A stretch of 64,000 nt of DNA from NCBI RefSeq assembly GCF_002008365.1, contig NZ_MRDL01000025.1:62381-126380 (forward strand), written 5' to 3'. How positions within the stretch are numbered: the stretch's first letter is position 1; each line of letters starts with the position of its first letter. The notes under the pieces were generated by a model that was not told the origin of the DNA, did no database searches, and saw only the letters and a program-made list of their open reading frames with translations. Source of the stretch: Rhizobium leguminosarum bv. viciae USDA 2370 (lineage in GTDB: Bacteria; Pseudomonadota; Alphaproteobacteria; Rhizobiales; Rhizobiaceae). The position numbers were made by a program, and so were the translations under genes. Shown one piece after another: positions 1 through 8,209 of this stretch.

Positions 1-412
1 GGTCACGGCGGATCATCGAGGTGTGGCCGGGCAGATATTCGCCGGCCGCCGGTGCGTGCAGGTTGCGCACGGCGCCGGCGAAGAAGCGATAACAATCGAC
101 GATCGCCGGGATTTCGTCGTTCAGCACGGCATTGATCGGCTTGCCGCAGTTCAAAGCCTCCAGTGTGGCGAAGCCGACGGCATCCTTCTCGATCGCGTCG
201 GCGATCTTCAGCAGGTAGCCGGAACGCTCGCCAGGCGTCGTCTGCGACCAGCTTGTGAAGGCTTTTTCGGCGGCATCGACGGCGGCGTCGACCTGGGAGA
301 GCGAGGCTTCCGGAAGGTCGATCACTGTCTCGCCCGTCTTCGGGTTCAGGATGTGCTCTTCCGTCTCCGTGCCTCTTTCGAAGCGGGAACCGATCAGCAT
401 TTGGATATCCAT
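1..412 (-). CDS. Aldehyde dehydrogenase, probably gamma-aminobutyraldehyde type (partial, runs off left edge)
   Basis: Only the first 137 codons are present; the gene continues beyond base 1, so the catalytic Cys and Glu are not visible. The visible part has the usual opening of the aldehyde dehydrogenase superfamily: NPKTGE near residue 24, then a helix-rich segment ending in a GEYLPGHT stretch typical of betaine/aminobutyraldehyde dehydrogenases. The ATG at 412 has a GGGAG ribosome site just upstream. It lies 13 nt after a polyamine-type ABC permease, and the order binding protein, ATPase, permease, permease, dehydrogenase matches E. coli ydcSTUV-patD, where the enzyme oxidises 4-aminobutanal to GABA. 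The exact substrate is inferred from this context. Confidence 0.85.
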   Translation of the reverse strand, partial: MDIQMLIGSRFERGTETEEHILNPKTGETVIDLPEASLSQVDAAVDAAEKAFTSWSQTTPGERSGYLLKIADAIEKDAVGFATLEALNCGKPINAVLNDEIPAIVDCYRFFAGAVRNLHAPAAGEYLPGHTSMIRRD

Positions 413-425
413 GATGTTCTCCCTG

Positions 426-1238
426 TTATTTGCCAGCGCCGGCGATCTGGTCGCCATCGCGGGTGAGGTAATAGGCTGCCAGGATTGGCAGGAGGGTGAC
501 GAGCACCACGACCATGGCGACCACATTGGTGACAGGGCGCTGGCGCGGGCGGATGAGTTCTTCGAGCATCCAGATCGGCAAGGTCGATTGCTGGCCGCCG
601 GTGAAGGTGGTGACGATGACCTCGTCGAAAGACAGGGCGAAGGCAAGCATGCCGCCGGCAAGAAGAGCGGTGCCGATATTCGGCAGGATGACATGACGGA
701 AGGTCTGGAAGCCGTCGGCGCCGAGATCCATCGAGGCCTCGATCAGCGAGCCGGATGTGCGCCGGAAGCGAGCGACCGCATTGTTGTAGACGACGACCAC
801 GCAGAAGGTGGCGTGGCCGAGCACGATGGTCCAGACCGAAAACGGGATGTCGAACAGGCTGAAGGCGGAGCGCAGGGCAATGCCGGTGATGATGCCGGGA
901 AGGGCGATCGGCAGGATGACCAGCAGCGAGATCGCCTCGCGTCCGAAGAACTTCGTCTGGCTGACGGCCGCAGCACAGAGCGTGCCGAGGACCAGCGCGA
1001 TCGCCGTGGCGATGACGGCGACCTGTACGGAAAGGCTGAGCGCCGACCAGACATCCGGCCGGTTCCAGGCGACGGCAAACCACTGCAGCGTCAGCCCGGG
1101 CGGCGGCCACTGATAGCTCTTCTCTTCGGTCGTGAAGGCATAGACGAAGATCAGCAGGATCGGCAGGTGCAGAAAGAGCAATCCGACGGCTGCGGCGATC
1201 TTCAAGGTCAGTGGCGATGTCCTGTGGTCAGAGCGCAT
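426..1238 (-). CDS. Polyamine-type ABC transporter permease (YdcV/PotI-like)
   Basis: A 270-residue inner-membrane permease with about six hydrophobic segments, the first at residues 13-34. The cytoplasmic EAA loop that contacts the ATPase is visible as [20 protein letters not shown]. Length and sequence fit the PotC/PotI/YdcV family, which with a second permease forms the channel for putrescine or spermidine uptake. An in-frame ORF extends upstream to 1349, but the ATG at 1238 gives the family length and overlaps the upstream permease stop by 11 nt, which suggests translational coupling. Fourth gene of a five-gene operon. The substrate is inferred from family and neighbours. Confidence 0.92.
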   Translation of the reverse strand: MRSDHRTSPLTLKIAAAVGLLFLHLPILLIFVYAFTTEEKSYQWPPPGLTLQWFAVAWNRPDVWSALSLSVQVAVIATAIALVLGTLCAAAVSQTKFFGREAISLLVILPIALPGIITGIALRSAFSLFDIPFSVWTIVLGHATFCVVVVYNNAVARFRRTSGSLIEASMDLGADGFQTFRHVILPNIGTALLAGGMLAFALSFDEVIVTTFTGGQQSTLPIWMLEELIRPRQRPVTNVVAMVVVLVTLLPILAAYYLTRDGDQIAGAGK

Positions 1239-2190
1239 CGAAAGCCCCCATTTTCCTGGCGAGCGACAGATAAAGCGCCATGATGACGATCGGCACGACG
1301 GAGAAGGCGGCGGCGAGCGGCACATTGCCGGCCGTTCCCTGCTGGGCATAGACCGCCTGGCCGATGAAGAGCCTGGACGAGCCGATGATCTGCGGGATGA
1401 TGTAATCGCCCAATGTCAGCGAGAAGGTGAAGATCGAACCGGCGACGATGCCGGGGAGCGCTAAGGGCAGGAGCACGGTGCGGAAGGTCTGGCGCGGCGT
1501 GGCGCCGAGATCCGCCGAGGCCTCGATCAGGTTGCCGGGCACCCGCTCGAGGGCCGCCTGCGTCGGCAGGATCATATAGGGGAGCCAGATATAGACGAAG
1601 ACGATGAAGGTGCCGAGGTAGCTGACCGACAGTGAGTTTCCGCCGATGACGGGTAGGTTCAGGATGGCATCGAGCAGCCAGGAGAGATGGAGCTTCTCGA
1701 AGATCCAGGTGAGGATGCCCTCCTTGGCGAGGATTAGTTTCCAGGCGTAGATCTTGACGAGATAGCTCGACCAGAGCGGCAGCATGACGCCGAGGTAGAA
1801 GAGCGCCTTCCATTTGCCTTGCGCATAACGCGCCGCATAGTAGGCGATCGGGAAGCCGATCAGGGCGGCAGCGATGGTGACCAGCGCCGACATCACCAAG
1901 GTGCGGATGATGATGTCGAAATTCGCAGGATTCAGCAGCTGCGCATAGGTCGAGAGGGTGAATTCAGTATTCACCAGCCCGGAGAAATCGTCGATCGAGA
2001 AGAAGCTCTGCAGAAGCAGGGCGATCAATGAGCCGATATAGATGATGCCGAGCCAGAGCAGCGGCGGCGTCAGCATCAGGAAGAGCAAGAGCTTCGGGTG
2101 CCGCCAGAAGGCATCCGACAGTTGGCCGAAGAAACCTCCACGCCCCGGAAGGATCGAAGTCTTGCCGCCTGTGATGGTGAGCGCCGTCAT
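1228..2190 (-). CDS. Polyamine-type ABC transporter permease (YdcU/PotH-like)
   Basis: A 320-residue permease with a cytoplasmic N-terminus, a first membrane segment around residues 36-59, and about five more. The EAA loop reads [20 protein letters not shown]. It pairs with the downstream YdcV-like permease to form the membrane channel of a polyamine-family importer. The ATG at 2190 overlaps the stop of the ATPase gene by 4 nt (ATGA), and its own stop overlaps the next permease, so the three genes are probably translated as a coupled set. I see no frameshift or missing segment. Confidence 0.93.
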   Translation of the reverse strand: MTALTITGGKTSILPGRGGFFGQLSDAFWRHPKLLLFLMLTPPLLWLGIIYIGSLIALLLQSFFSIDDFSGLVNTEFTLSTYAQLLNPANFDIIIRTLVMSALVTIAAALIGFPIAYYAARYAQGKWKALFYLGVMLPLWSSYLVKIYAWKLILAKEGILTWIFEKLHLSWLLDAILNLPVIGGNSLSVSYLGTFIVFVYIWLPYMILPTQAALERVPGNLIEASADLGATPRQTFRTVLLPLALPGIVAGSIFTFSLTLGDYIIPQIIGSSRLFIGQAVYAQQGTAGNVPLAAAFSVVPIVIMALYLSLARKMGAFDAL

Positions 2191-3173
2191 GCCGCATCAT
2201 CCATGTAGTGGATATCGGCCGGTTGCCAGGCGAGGCGGATACCGGCGCCGAGATCCGGCACTGGCGCGCCGGCGGGCAGCATGACATGCAGCCGGCTGCC
2301 CTTGAGGTCGACGCTGAGACGCGTGGCCGCGCCGAGGAAACTTGCATTTTCAACTTTCGCCTCGACGCCGTCGCTTGCCAGCCGGATCGCCTCGGGGCGG
2401 AGGCTCGCCCAGCGTTTCTCGCCGCCAAGCAAGGCCATCAGATCAGGCGCGATGACGTTCGACGAGCCGACGAAATCGGCGACGAAGCGGGTCCTCGGGC
2501 AGCGGTAGATATCCTGCGGCGTGCCTTGCTGGACGATGTTGCCATCGTTGAAGACGGCAACGCGGTCGGCCATGGACAGCGCCTCGCCCTGATCGTGGGT
2601 GACGAAGACGAAGGTGATGCCGAGCGCGCGTTGCAGGCTCTTCAATTCTTCCTGCATCTGCTCGCGCAGCTTCAGGTCGAGCGCGCCAAGCGGCTCGTCG
2701 AGCAGCAGCACCTTCGGCTTGTTGACGAGCGCGCGGGCGAGCGCCACGCGCTGCCGCTGGCCGCCGGACAACTGACCGGGGCGGCGGGCGCCGTAGCCCG
2801 GCAGCTTGACGAGTTCGAGTGCATCGCCTGCCGCCTTCATCCGCTCCGCCTTGCCGACGCCCTTGACCATCAGCCCGTAGGCAACATTGTCGAGGATGTT
2901 GAGATGCGGAAAGAGCGCATAGTCCTGGAACACGGTGTTGACGTTGCGGCGATAGGGCGGAACGCCGTCTGCCGTCTCGCCGAAGATCTGGATATGGCCC
3001 GCGGTCGGCTGCTCGAAACCGGCGATCAATCTCAGGCACGTCGTCTTGCCGGAGCCGGATGGCCCGAGCATGGCAAAGAATTCGCCGGGCGCGATCTCGA
3101 GATCGACGCCGTCGACGGCGCGAACCTGGCCGAAATGGCGCGATACCTGTTGGAAACGGACGGCGGGTGTCAT
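2187..3173 (-). CDS. Polyamine-type ABC transporter ATP-binding protein (YdcT/PotA-like)
   Basis: A 328-residue ATPase of the spermidine/putrescine class. Walker A is GPSGSGKTT near residue 38, the Q-loop lies around VFQDYALFPH, the signature is LSGGQRQR, Walker B is VLLLDEPLGALD, and the switch His is in FVTHDQ. A C-terminal TOBE-type domain (about residues 240-328) is present, as in PotA and MalK relatives. It powers import by the two downstream permeases. The preceding gap of 232 nt to the binding-protein gene holds a long inverted repeat, an unusual spacing inside an otherwise overlapping operon. Confidence 0.94.
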   Translation of the reverse strand: MTPAVRFQQVSRHFGQVRAVDGVDLEIAPGEFFAMLGPSGSGKTTCLRLIAGFEQPTAGHIQIFGETADGVPPYRRNVNTVFQDYALFPHLNILDNVAYGLMVKGVGKAERMKAAGDALELVKLPGYGARRPGQLSGGQRQRVALARALVNKPKVLLLDEPLGALDLKLREQMQEELKSLQRALGITFVFVTHDQGEALSMADRVAVFNDGNIVQQGTPQDIYRCPRTRFVADFVGSSNVIAPDLMALLGGEKRWASLRPEAIRLASDGVEAKVENASFLGAATRLSVDLKGSRLHVMLPAGAPVPDLGAGIRLAWQPADIHYMDDAA

Positions 3174-3230
3174 GAGGGCTCCGGGTCTTGAGATGCACTG
3201 AACGGGTGAGATTCTTGCATACGCAAAAAA

Positions 3231-3370
3231 CTCCTCCCCAACCCCTCCCCAGAAGGGCGAGGGACTTAACCTTCAGCACCCTCCGGATACAACCTTACTG
3301 CTGCATACAGCAGGGACGAGGCGGCGCCGCTGAAGCCCTCCCCCTTGTGGGGAGAGGTTGGGAAGGGGTC
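3231..3370. repeat. Palindromic intergenic repeat, type C, copy 1
   Basis: A long imperfect inverted repeat: CCTCCCCAACCCCTCCCC at the left end pairs with GGGGAGAGGTTGGGAAGGGG at the right end, with a GC-rich middle. The same G/C-rich arm pattern recurs at 18391-18471 and 26079-26273. It sits between the binding-protein and ATPase genes of the polyamine importer. It resembles the short dispersed palindromes known from rhizobial genomes. The family assignment is by eye. Confidence 0.75.
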
Positions 3371-3405
3371 TTACGCTACAACAGTCCCCTCAGTGAGAAC
3401 GCAAG

Positions 3406-4569
3406 TCACCGTCCGCCGATCACGCCGATATAATCCGACACCCAGCGATGATAGGGCACGCATTCGCCCTGCGTCGTGCATTTGGCGACAGGGGTTTTCC
3501 AGAACTTGATCTTGTCGAAGTGATCGAAGCCGTTGGTGGCGCAGCCGCTATCCCCCATCAGTTCATTGCCCTTGCAGGCCGCGGGAACGGAGGGCACGGC
3601 GCCGAACCAGGCGGCGGCATCGCCCTGGACCTTGGCCTTCAGCGAATGTTCCATCCACATATAGGCACAGTTCGGATGTTCGCTGTCGGCATGCAGCATG
3701 GTGGTGTCTGCCCAGCCGGTGACGCCTTCATCCGGGAAAGCGGAGGCGATCTTCTGCTTGTCGGCCTGCAGCAGGTTCACCTGGAAAGGCCAGGAACCGG
3801 AGGCGACGACGCCTTCGTTCTTGAAGTCGTCGATCTGGATCATCGCGTCGTGCCAGTAGCGGGAGACGAGCTTGCGCTGGCCGCGCAACAGGTCGAGGGC
3901 GGCCTTGTACTGGTCTTCGTTCAGCTCGTATGGGTCCTTGATGCCGAGATCCGGCTTGTGGGCCATCAGGTAGATGGCGGCATCGGCGATGTAGATCGCG
4001 CCGTCATAGGCCTGGACGCGGCCCTTGTTGGACTTGCCGTCGGGCAGTGTCTGCTCCTCGAAGACGACGTTCCAGCTGGTCGGCGCCTTGTCCTTGAAGG
4101 CATCGGTATTGTACATCAGCACATTCGGTCCCCAGAGATAGGGCACGCCGTAATGCACGCCACCGACCGTATACCACGGTCCGTTCTGCAGGCGCTCGTC
4201 GACGGTCTTGAAGCTCGGGATCAGATCGGTGTTGATCGGCTGGACACGCTTGCCGGCGATGAGACGGAGCGAGGCGTCGCCCGATGCCGTGACAAGATCG
4301 AAGCCCCCTTCGTTCATCAGCGACACCATTTCATCCGAAGTGGCGGCGGTCTTGACGGAAACCTTGCAGCCGGTCTCCTTTTCGAAATCGGTGACCCAGT
4401 CGTAGTTCTTGTCGGTTTCGCCGCGTTCGATATAGCCGGCCCAGGCGACAATGCTGACCGCGCCTTCGCCCTTGCCCAAGGCCTTCAGCGGTTCGGCGGC
4501 GATCACCTGCGTCGCGAAGCTCAGGCAGGTGAGCGCCGCCGTGCAGGATTTCAACAGATTCGTCATCAT
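3406..4569 (-). CDS. Periplasmic polyamine-type substrate-binding protein (YdcS/PotF-like)
   Basis: A 387-residue binding protein with a Sec signal peptide ending near residue 24 (ATQVIAAEP). The motif VAWAGYIERG and the periplasmic-binding fold with a conserved GVPYLWGPN segment fit the PotD/PotF/YdcS family. Several cysteines in the C-terminal half (CKGN, GCATNG, CTTQGEC) may form disulfides. It begins with two ATG codons at 4569 and 4566; GGGAGACGG lies just upstream and either could be used. First gene of the transporter operon. The LysR-type site at 4667-4683 lies about 100 nt upstream. Putrescine or spermidine is the likely ligand, but this is inference. Confidence 0.9.
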   Translation of the reverse strand: MMTNLLKSCTAALTCLSFATQVIAAEPLKALGKGEGAVSIVAWAGYIERGETDKNYDWVTDFEKETGCKVSVKTAATSDEMVSLMNEGGFDLVTASGDASLRLIAGKRVQPINTDLIPSFKTVDERLQNGPWYTVGGVHYGVPYLWGPNVLMYNTDAFKDKAPTSWNVVFEEQTLPDGKSNKGRVQAYDGAIYIADAAIYLMAHKPDLGIKDPYELNEDQYKAALDLLRGQRKLVSRYWHDAMIQIDDFKNEGVVASGSWPFQVNLLQADKQKIASAFPDEGVTGWADTTMLHADSEHPNCAYMWMEHSLKAKVQGDAAAWFGAVPSVPAACKGNELMGDSGCATNGFDHFDKIKFWKTPVAKCTTQGECVPYHRWVSDYIGVIGGR

Positions 4570-4666
4570 CCGTCTCCCGGTTTGCCACTTTCTGTGGCGG
4601 TTTGTTCCCGGATGAAAAGGTGACGCGAAAAAGCCGCTTTCGCAAATTCATTTATCAGAAAGACGG

Positions 4667-4683
4667 TATCGGAAATTCCGATA
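4667..4683. promoter_or_regulatory. LysR-type T-N11-A operator candidate upstream of the polyamine importer
   Basis: The sequence TATCGGAAATTCCGATA is a 17-nt palindrome with perfect 8-nt arms. It contains TCGGAAATTCCGA, an exact T-N11-A LysR-box pattern. It lies directly after the LysR stop codon and about 100 nt upstream of the binding-protein start, a plausible activator position. No other palindrome of this quality is in the 114-nt gap. Control by the neighbouring LysR protein is inferred. Confidence 0.55.
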
Positions 4684-5592
4684 TCAGCGGATGCGGCCGG
4701 ATCGTAAGCTTTCGGCGATACCGACGAAGTCGCGCGCCGCCTGGGGCAGGCTGGAGCCCTTGCGCCAGACCATGCCGACCTGCACGACCGGCAGCGAACC
4801 GGAGACGTCGCGGCTCTCGATGCGGTCGCCTTCCAGCGACCATGGACGGTAGACGAGATCGGGAAGCAGGGCCACGCCGGCGCCTGTTGCAACCAGGCTG
4901 CGCACCGCCTCCACCGAGCGGGTGCGGAAGGCGACATGCGGGCGGGCGCCGAGTGCTGAGAGCAGCTTGCCGGTATTCTCCTCGATTTCGTCGACCGTCA
5001 GCATGATCAGCGGTTCGCGGGCGATGTCGGCGACCGAGATGATGTCGGCCGATACCAGCGGATGGCCCATCGGTAGCCATAGTCGATAGGGCGAGGTCTC
5101 CAGGATCTCCGCCTGCAGCGCCATGCGGTCGCGCAGGTTTGATATCACCATGACGGCGACATCAAGTTCGCCGCCGACCAGGAGATGTTCGAGGTAACCA
5201 CCATTGTCCTCGATGGCGCTGACCTCGATGCCCGGACAGGCGCGCCGATATCGCGCCAGCAGGTCGGAGAGGACGTAGCCGGCGACAAGCGAGGTGACGC
5301 CGATGTTCAGCGTGCCGGAGAGGGCGCTTTGCTGGCCGGAAAAGCTGGTCCGTGCATCGGAGACGGAGGCCAGGATCTTCGTCGCATGACGCAGGAACTG
5401 GTGGCCGTTATGGGTGATCGTCAGGCCGCGCGGATGGCGCTCGAAGAGTTCGACGCCGAGGTCGGTTTCGAGCTCCTTTAGTGCTTCCGTCACCGAGGAT
5501 TGCGAGATCGAAAGGTTCTGTGCGGCTCGCGTCACCGAACCCTGTTCGGCGACGGCGACGAAATATTGAACCTGGCGAAGCGTGAAGGCCAT
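4684..5592 (-). CDS. LysR-family transcriptional regulator, probable regulator of the polyamine operon
   Basis: 302 residues with an N-terminal winged helix-turn-helix (about residues 1-60, with SVTRAAQNLSISQSSVTEALKELE) and a C-terminal periplasmic-binding-like effector domain from about residue 90. Length is normal for the family. It is co-oriented with and immediately upstream of the importer, separated by 114 nt that contain a T-N11-A palindrome. In E. coli the equivalent ydc operon is next to a MocR-type regulator, so this would be a replacement of the regulator class. The effector is unknown. Confidence 0.9.
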   Translation of the reverse strand: MAFTLRQVQYFVAVAEQGSVTRAAQNLSISQSSVTEALKELETDLGVELFERHPRGLTITHNGHQFLRHATKILASVSDARTSFSGQQSALSGTLNIGVTSLVAGYVLSDLLARYRRACPGIEVSAIEDNGGYLEHLLVGGELDVAVMVISNLRDRMALQAEILETSPYRLWLPMGHPLVSADIISVADIAREPLIMLTVDEIEENTGKLLSALGARPHVAFRTRSVEAVRSLVATGAGVALLPDLVYRPWSLEGDRIESRDVSGSLPVVQVGMVWRKGSSLPQAARDFVGIAESLRSGRIR

Positions 5593-5632
5593 GGGCGTTT
5601 AGAGCATGGCGGAATAGGCCGTGGCAAGCGAC

Positions 5633-5655
5633 CCAAAAAAGCGGACCTTTTTTGG
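5633..5655. promoter_or_regulatory. Perfect inverted repeat between divergent genes
   Basis: CCAAAAAAG, a 5-nt loop CGGAC, then CTTTTTTGG: nine-base perfect arms. It lies between the LysR start (5592) and the divergent gene at 5772. It could be a terminator-like hairpin in either direction or a protein-binding site. The start of this gap also carries a short AGAGCATG fragment like the type B repeats. Confidence 0.4.
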
Positions 5656-5771
5656 TGTTTTCTCAAAATGGCGCAGGCTTCACACGCCCACTTAAACTTT
5701 CGGAAACGTCATTTCTTTAGCGTTCTCAACACTTGTCCTGCGTTGGAGTTTCAGATGGCGGAGCAGTTGGC

Positions 5772-6521
5772 GTGAAGGCCTTACTGCGCATCTTCCGGCC
5801 TTCCCGGAAATTGGCAATCATCATCGGTGGAGTCGCTCTTCTGGCGGGCGTTTCCGGCGGTGCGGCGGTCTATGTCGGCAAGGACAGGCTGATCGGTGCA
5901 ACTGGTGGTGGCTACGGGCTCGAATGCAGCGACGTCAACCTGGTGACGATCCGGAAGCAGGACCACGTCTGGGTGCGCAAATACATCAAAACCGAACCGA
6001 CCGACGGGATGACGCGCGTCAAGACCGCGCTTCGTGTCGCCCAGGCCGTTTATGCCGCGCAGAAGCCGGATCTGGTCCAGGTGGTGGTGCTCGACGAGAA
6101 CGGCCCCACCTTGCGCGCGGATATTCGCGGCCGGGCGATCGGCGCCGATGTCGTCTATATCCCGCATCCCGACAAGACCGTTCCCGGCCTCGACGACAAG
6201 TCCTATACGGCGCGCTACTACGACGGCAAGGCCAGTGAAAACGGGCTGTTCTTCGGCGAGCGGATTGAGATGCCACTCGACGAGATCGCCATGATCAGCG
6301 CTGGTTTCAAGGACCCCGAGGATTGCGTCGACCCGGTCGCGGTTGGCTCGACGAAGAACGGGGAAAAGGGCAAGGAAAAGAAGCCGGCAGGCGGCGCACA
6401 TGGCGCAGCACCGGCAGCCGAAAGCGAAGCGGCGCCTGCCGAGAACGCGGGTGCCGATGTGGTGGCGGAAGCGCCGGCCGAAGAGCCGCCGGCGGAAACT
6501 GCACCATCTCAGGCCCATTGA
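5772..6521 (+). CDS. Conserved hypothetical membrane-anchored protein with Ala/Pro-rich tail
   Basis: About 249 residues. An N-terminal basic segment (KALLRIFRPSRK) is followed by one hydrophobic segment at about residues 15-35, so the protein is probably anchored with its bulk in the periplasm. The central domain (about 40-205) has no motif I recognise. The last 45 residues are low-complexity and rich in Ala, Glu and Pro. I chose the GTG at 5772 because GGCGGAG lies 8 nt upstream; an in-frame TTG at 5733 has no ribosome site. It stands alone, divergent from LysR. No function is assigned. Confidence 0.75.
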   Translation: MKALLRIFRPSRKLAIIIGGVALLAGVSGGAAVYVGKDRLIGATGGGYGLECSDVNLVTIRKQDHVWVRKYIKTEPTDGMTRVKTALRVAQAVYAAQKPDLVQVVVLDENGPTLRADIRGRAIGADVVYIPHPDKTVPGLDDKSYTARYYDGKASENGLFFGERIEMPLDEIAMISAGFKDPEDCVDPVAVGSTKNGEKGKEKKPAGGAHGAAPAAESEAAPAENAGADVVAEAPAEEPPAETAPSQAH

Positions 6522-6552
6522 ACGAACAGCATGAAAAAAGCGGAGCGCCGGC

Positions 6553-6654
6553 TACAGCGCCGCGCGTCTTTTCGGACGCGCAAAGGACGCTGTAGCACTT
6601 TGAGTTGCTGCATAATTTATCCTTAAATCGATCCCGATTTAAGGAATTATGCAG
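6553..6654. repeat. Mosaic palindromic repeat, type A, copy 1
   Basis: Two joined hairpins. The first starts TACAGCG and ends CGCTGTA, with CGCGTC/GACGCG arms inside. The second has outer arms CTGCATAATT/AATTATGCAG and perfect inner arms CCTTAAATCG/CGATTTAAGG around ATCC. The same two-module arrangement recurs at 11678-11781. It fills the gap between the convergent gene at 5772 and lysS, so it may also act as a transcription stop. It resembles rhizobial intergenic mosaic elements. Confidence 0.85.
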
Positions 6655-6689
6655 TTGCACCCCGCTTCGATTTTTTGCTTTTCTTCCGG

Positions 6690-8186
6690 TCAGTCGGCTT
6701 TGCTGCGGCGGGCCGGGAAGAGGATGACGTCGCGGATCGACGGCGCATTGGTCAGAAGCATGATGAGACGGTCGACGCCGATGCCGAGGCCACCGGCCGG
6801 TGGCATGCCCTGGTCGATGGCGTCGAGGAACTCCTCGTCCAGCTGCTTTTCCTTTTCGCCGCGGGCATGCGCCTGTTCGAGCTGCTCGACCATGCGGCGG
6901 CGCTGCTCCTCGGGATCGTTGAGCTCCGAGAAGGCGTTGCCGAGTTCCCAGGCGTTGCAATAGGTCTCGAAGCGCTCGACCAGGCGCGGCTCGCCTGGCA
7001 CTTCCTTGGCGAAGGGCGAAATGTCCTTCGGGAAATGCGTGACATGCGACGGCTGGATCAGGGTGGATTCGACCTTTTCCTCGAAGATGAAGGCGAGGCA
7101 TTCGCCCCAGGTCCAATCTTTCTCGACCGCAAAACCGGCAGCCTTGGCGGCAGCGCGCGCCTCTTCATCGGTCTTGATGGCGAGGAAGTCGATGCCGGTC
7201 GCTTCCTTGACGGCATCGGGCATCGGCACGCGCTTGAACGGACCCTTGAAGGACATGGTCTTGTCGCCGAAGGGGAATTCCGTCGCGCCGTGGATGGAGA
7301 GCGCCAGGTTTTCGAACAACCGCTCGACGAGGTCCATGATGTCCTCGTAATCGGCATAGGCCCAGTAACACTCCATCATGGTGAATTCGGGATTGTGCCG
7401 GGTGGAGACGCCTTCGTTGCGGAAGTTCCGGTTGATCTCGAAGACCTTGTCGGTCAGCCCCGACACCAGCGTGCGCTTGAGGAACAGTTCCGGCGCGATG
7501 CGCAGGTACATGTCGAGTTTCAGCGTGTTGTGATGGGTCTTGAACGGCTCGGCGGTGGCGCCGCCATAGACCGAATGCAGCATCGGCGTCTCGACTTCCA
7601 TGAAGCCGTCATTTTCCATGAAGCGGCGGATGCCGGAGAGGATCTTCGAGCGCTGCTGGAAGCGGAGCTTCGAATCCTCGTTGGTCATGATGTCGAGATG
7701 GCGCTTGCGATAACGCAGCTCGATGTCGGAGAGACCGTGCCACTTCTCGGGCATCGGTAGCAGCGACTTCGTCAGCATGGTGATCGTCTGCGCGTTGATC
7801 GTCAGCTCGCCACGCTTGGTGCGGCGCACGATGCCGGTGACGCCGATGATGTCGCCGATATCGATCATCGGCAGCAGGGCGCGGGCTTCCTCGCCGGTGA
7901 CATCCTTGTGCGAGAAGATCTGGATCTTGCCGGAGGCGTCATGGAGATCCATGAACATGCCCGAGTTGCGCGAGGAATAGACGCGGCCGGCGACGGTGAC
8001 GACATCCTGCGTCTCGGTGTCCGGCTCCAGGCTCTCGTATTTCGCGGTAAGCTCGGCATTGCCCATCGTGCGGTGAAAATGCGCCGGATAGACCTCGCCG
8101 ACCTGCTCGCGCAGCAGCTTCAGCTTCTGGGCGCGCACTTCCGTCGCGTCGGAGGAAAGGGTGTTTTCGGTCTTGTTGTCAGCCAT
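6690..8186 (-). CDS. lysS: Lysyl-tRNA synthetase, class II
   Basis: 498 residues, the normal bacterial LysS length. An N-terminal OB-fold anticodon-binding domain (about 60-150) precedes a class II catalytic core. Motif 1 lies near GFMEVETPML, motif 2 is FRNEGVSTRHNPEFTMMECYWAY-like (about 257-279), and motif 3 is GLGIGVDRLIMLL near the C-terminus. It charges tRNA-Lys in the cytoplasm. The open frame continues upstream to 8702, but that stretch lies antiparallel to codons of gltX in another frame; ATG 8186 has GAGGA upstream and gives the family length. It is 23 nt downstream of gltX and probably co-transcribed with it. Confidence 0.97.
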   Translation of the reverse strand: MADNKTENTLSSDATEVRAQKLKLLREQVGEVYPAHFHRTMGNAELTAKYESLEPDTETQDVVTVAGRVYSSRNSGMFMDLHDASGKIQIFSHKDVTGEEARALLPMIDIGDIIGVTGIVRRTKRGELTINAQTITMLTKSLLPMPEKWHGLSDIELRYRKRHLDIMTNEDSKLRFQQRSKILSGIRRFMENDGFMEVETPMLHSVYGGATAEPFKTHHNTLKLDMYLRIAPELFLKRTLVSGLTDKVFEINRNFRNEGVSTRHNPEFTMMECYWAYADYEDIMDLVERLFENLALSIHGATEFPFGDKTMSFKGPFKRVPMPDAVKEATGIDFLAIKTDEEARAAAKAAGFAVEKDWTWGECLAFIFEEKVESTLIQPSHVTHFPKDISPFAKEVPGEPRLVERFETYCNAWELGNAFSELNDPEEQRRRMVEQLEQAHARGEKEKQLDEEFLDAIDQGMPPAGGLGIGVDRLIMLLTNAPSIRDVILFPARRSKAD

Positions 8187-8209
8187 TGTCGAAAATCCTC
8201 TGACTGTTC

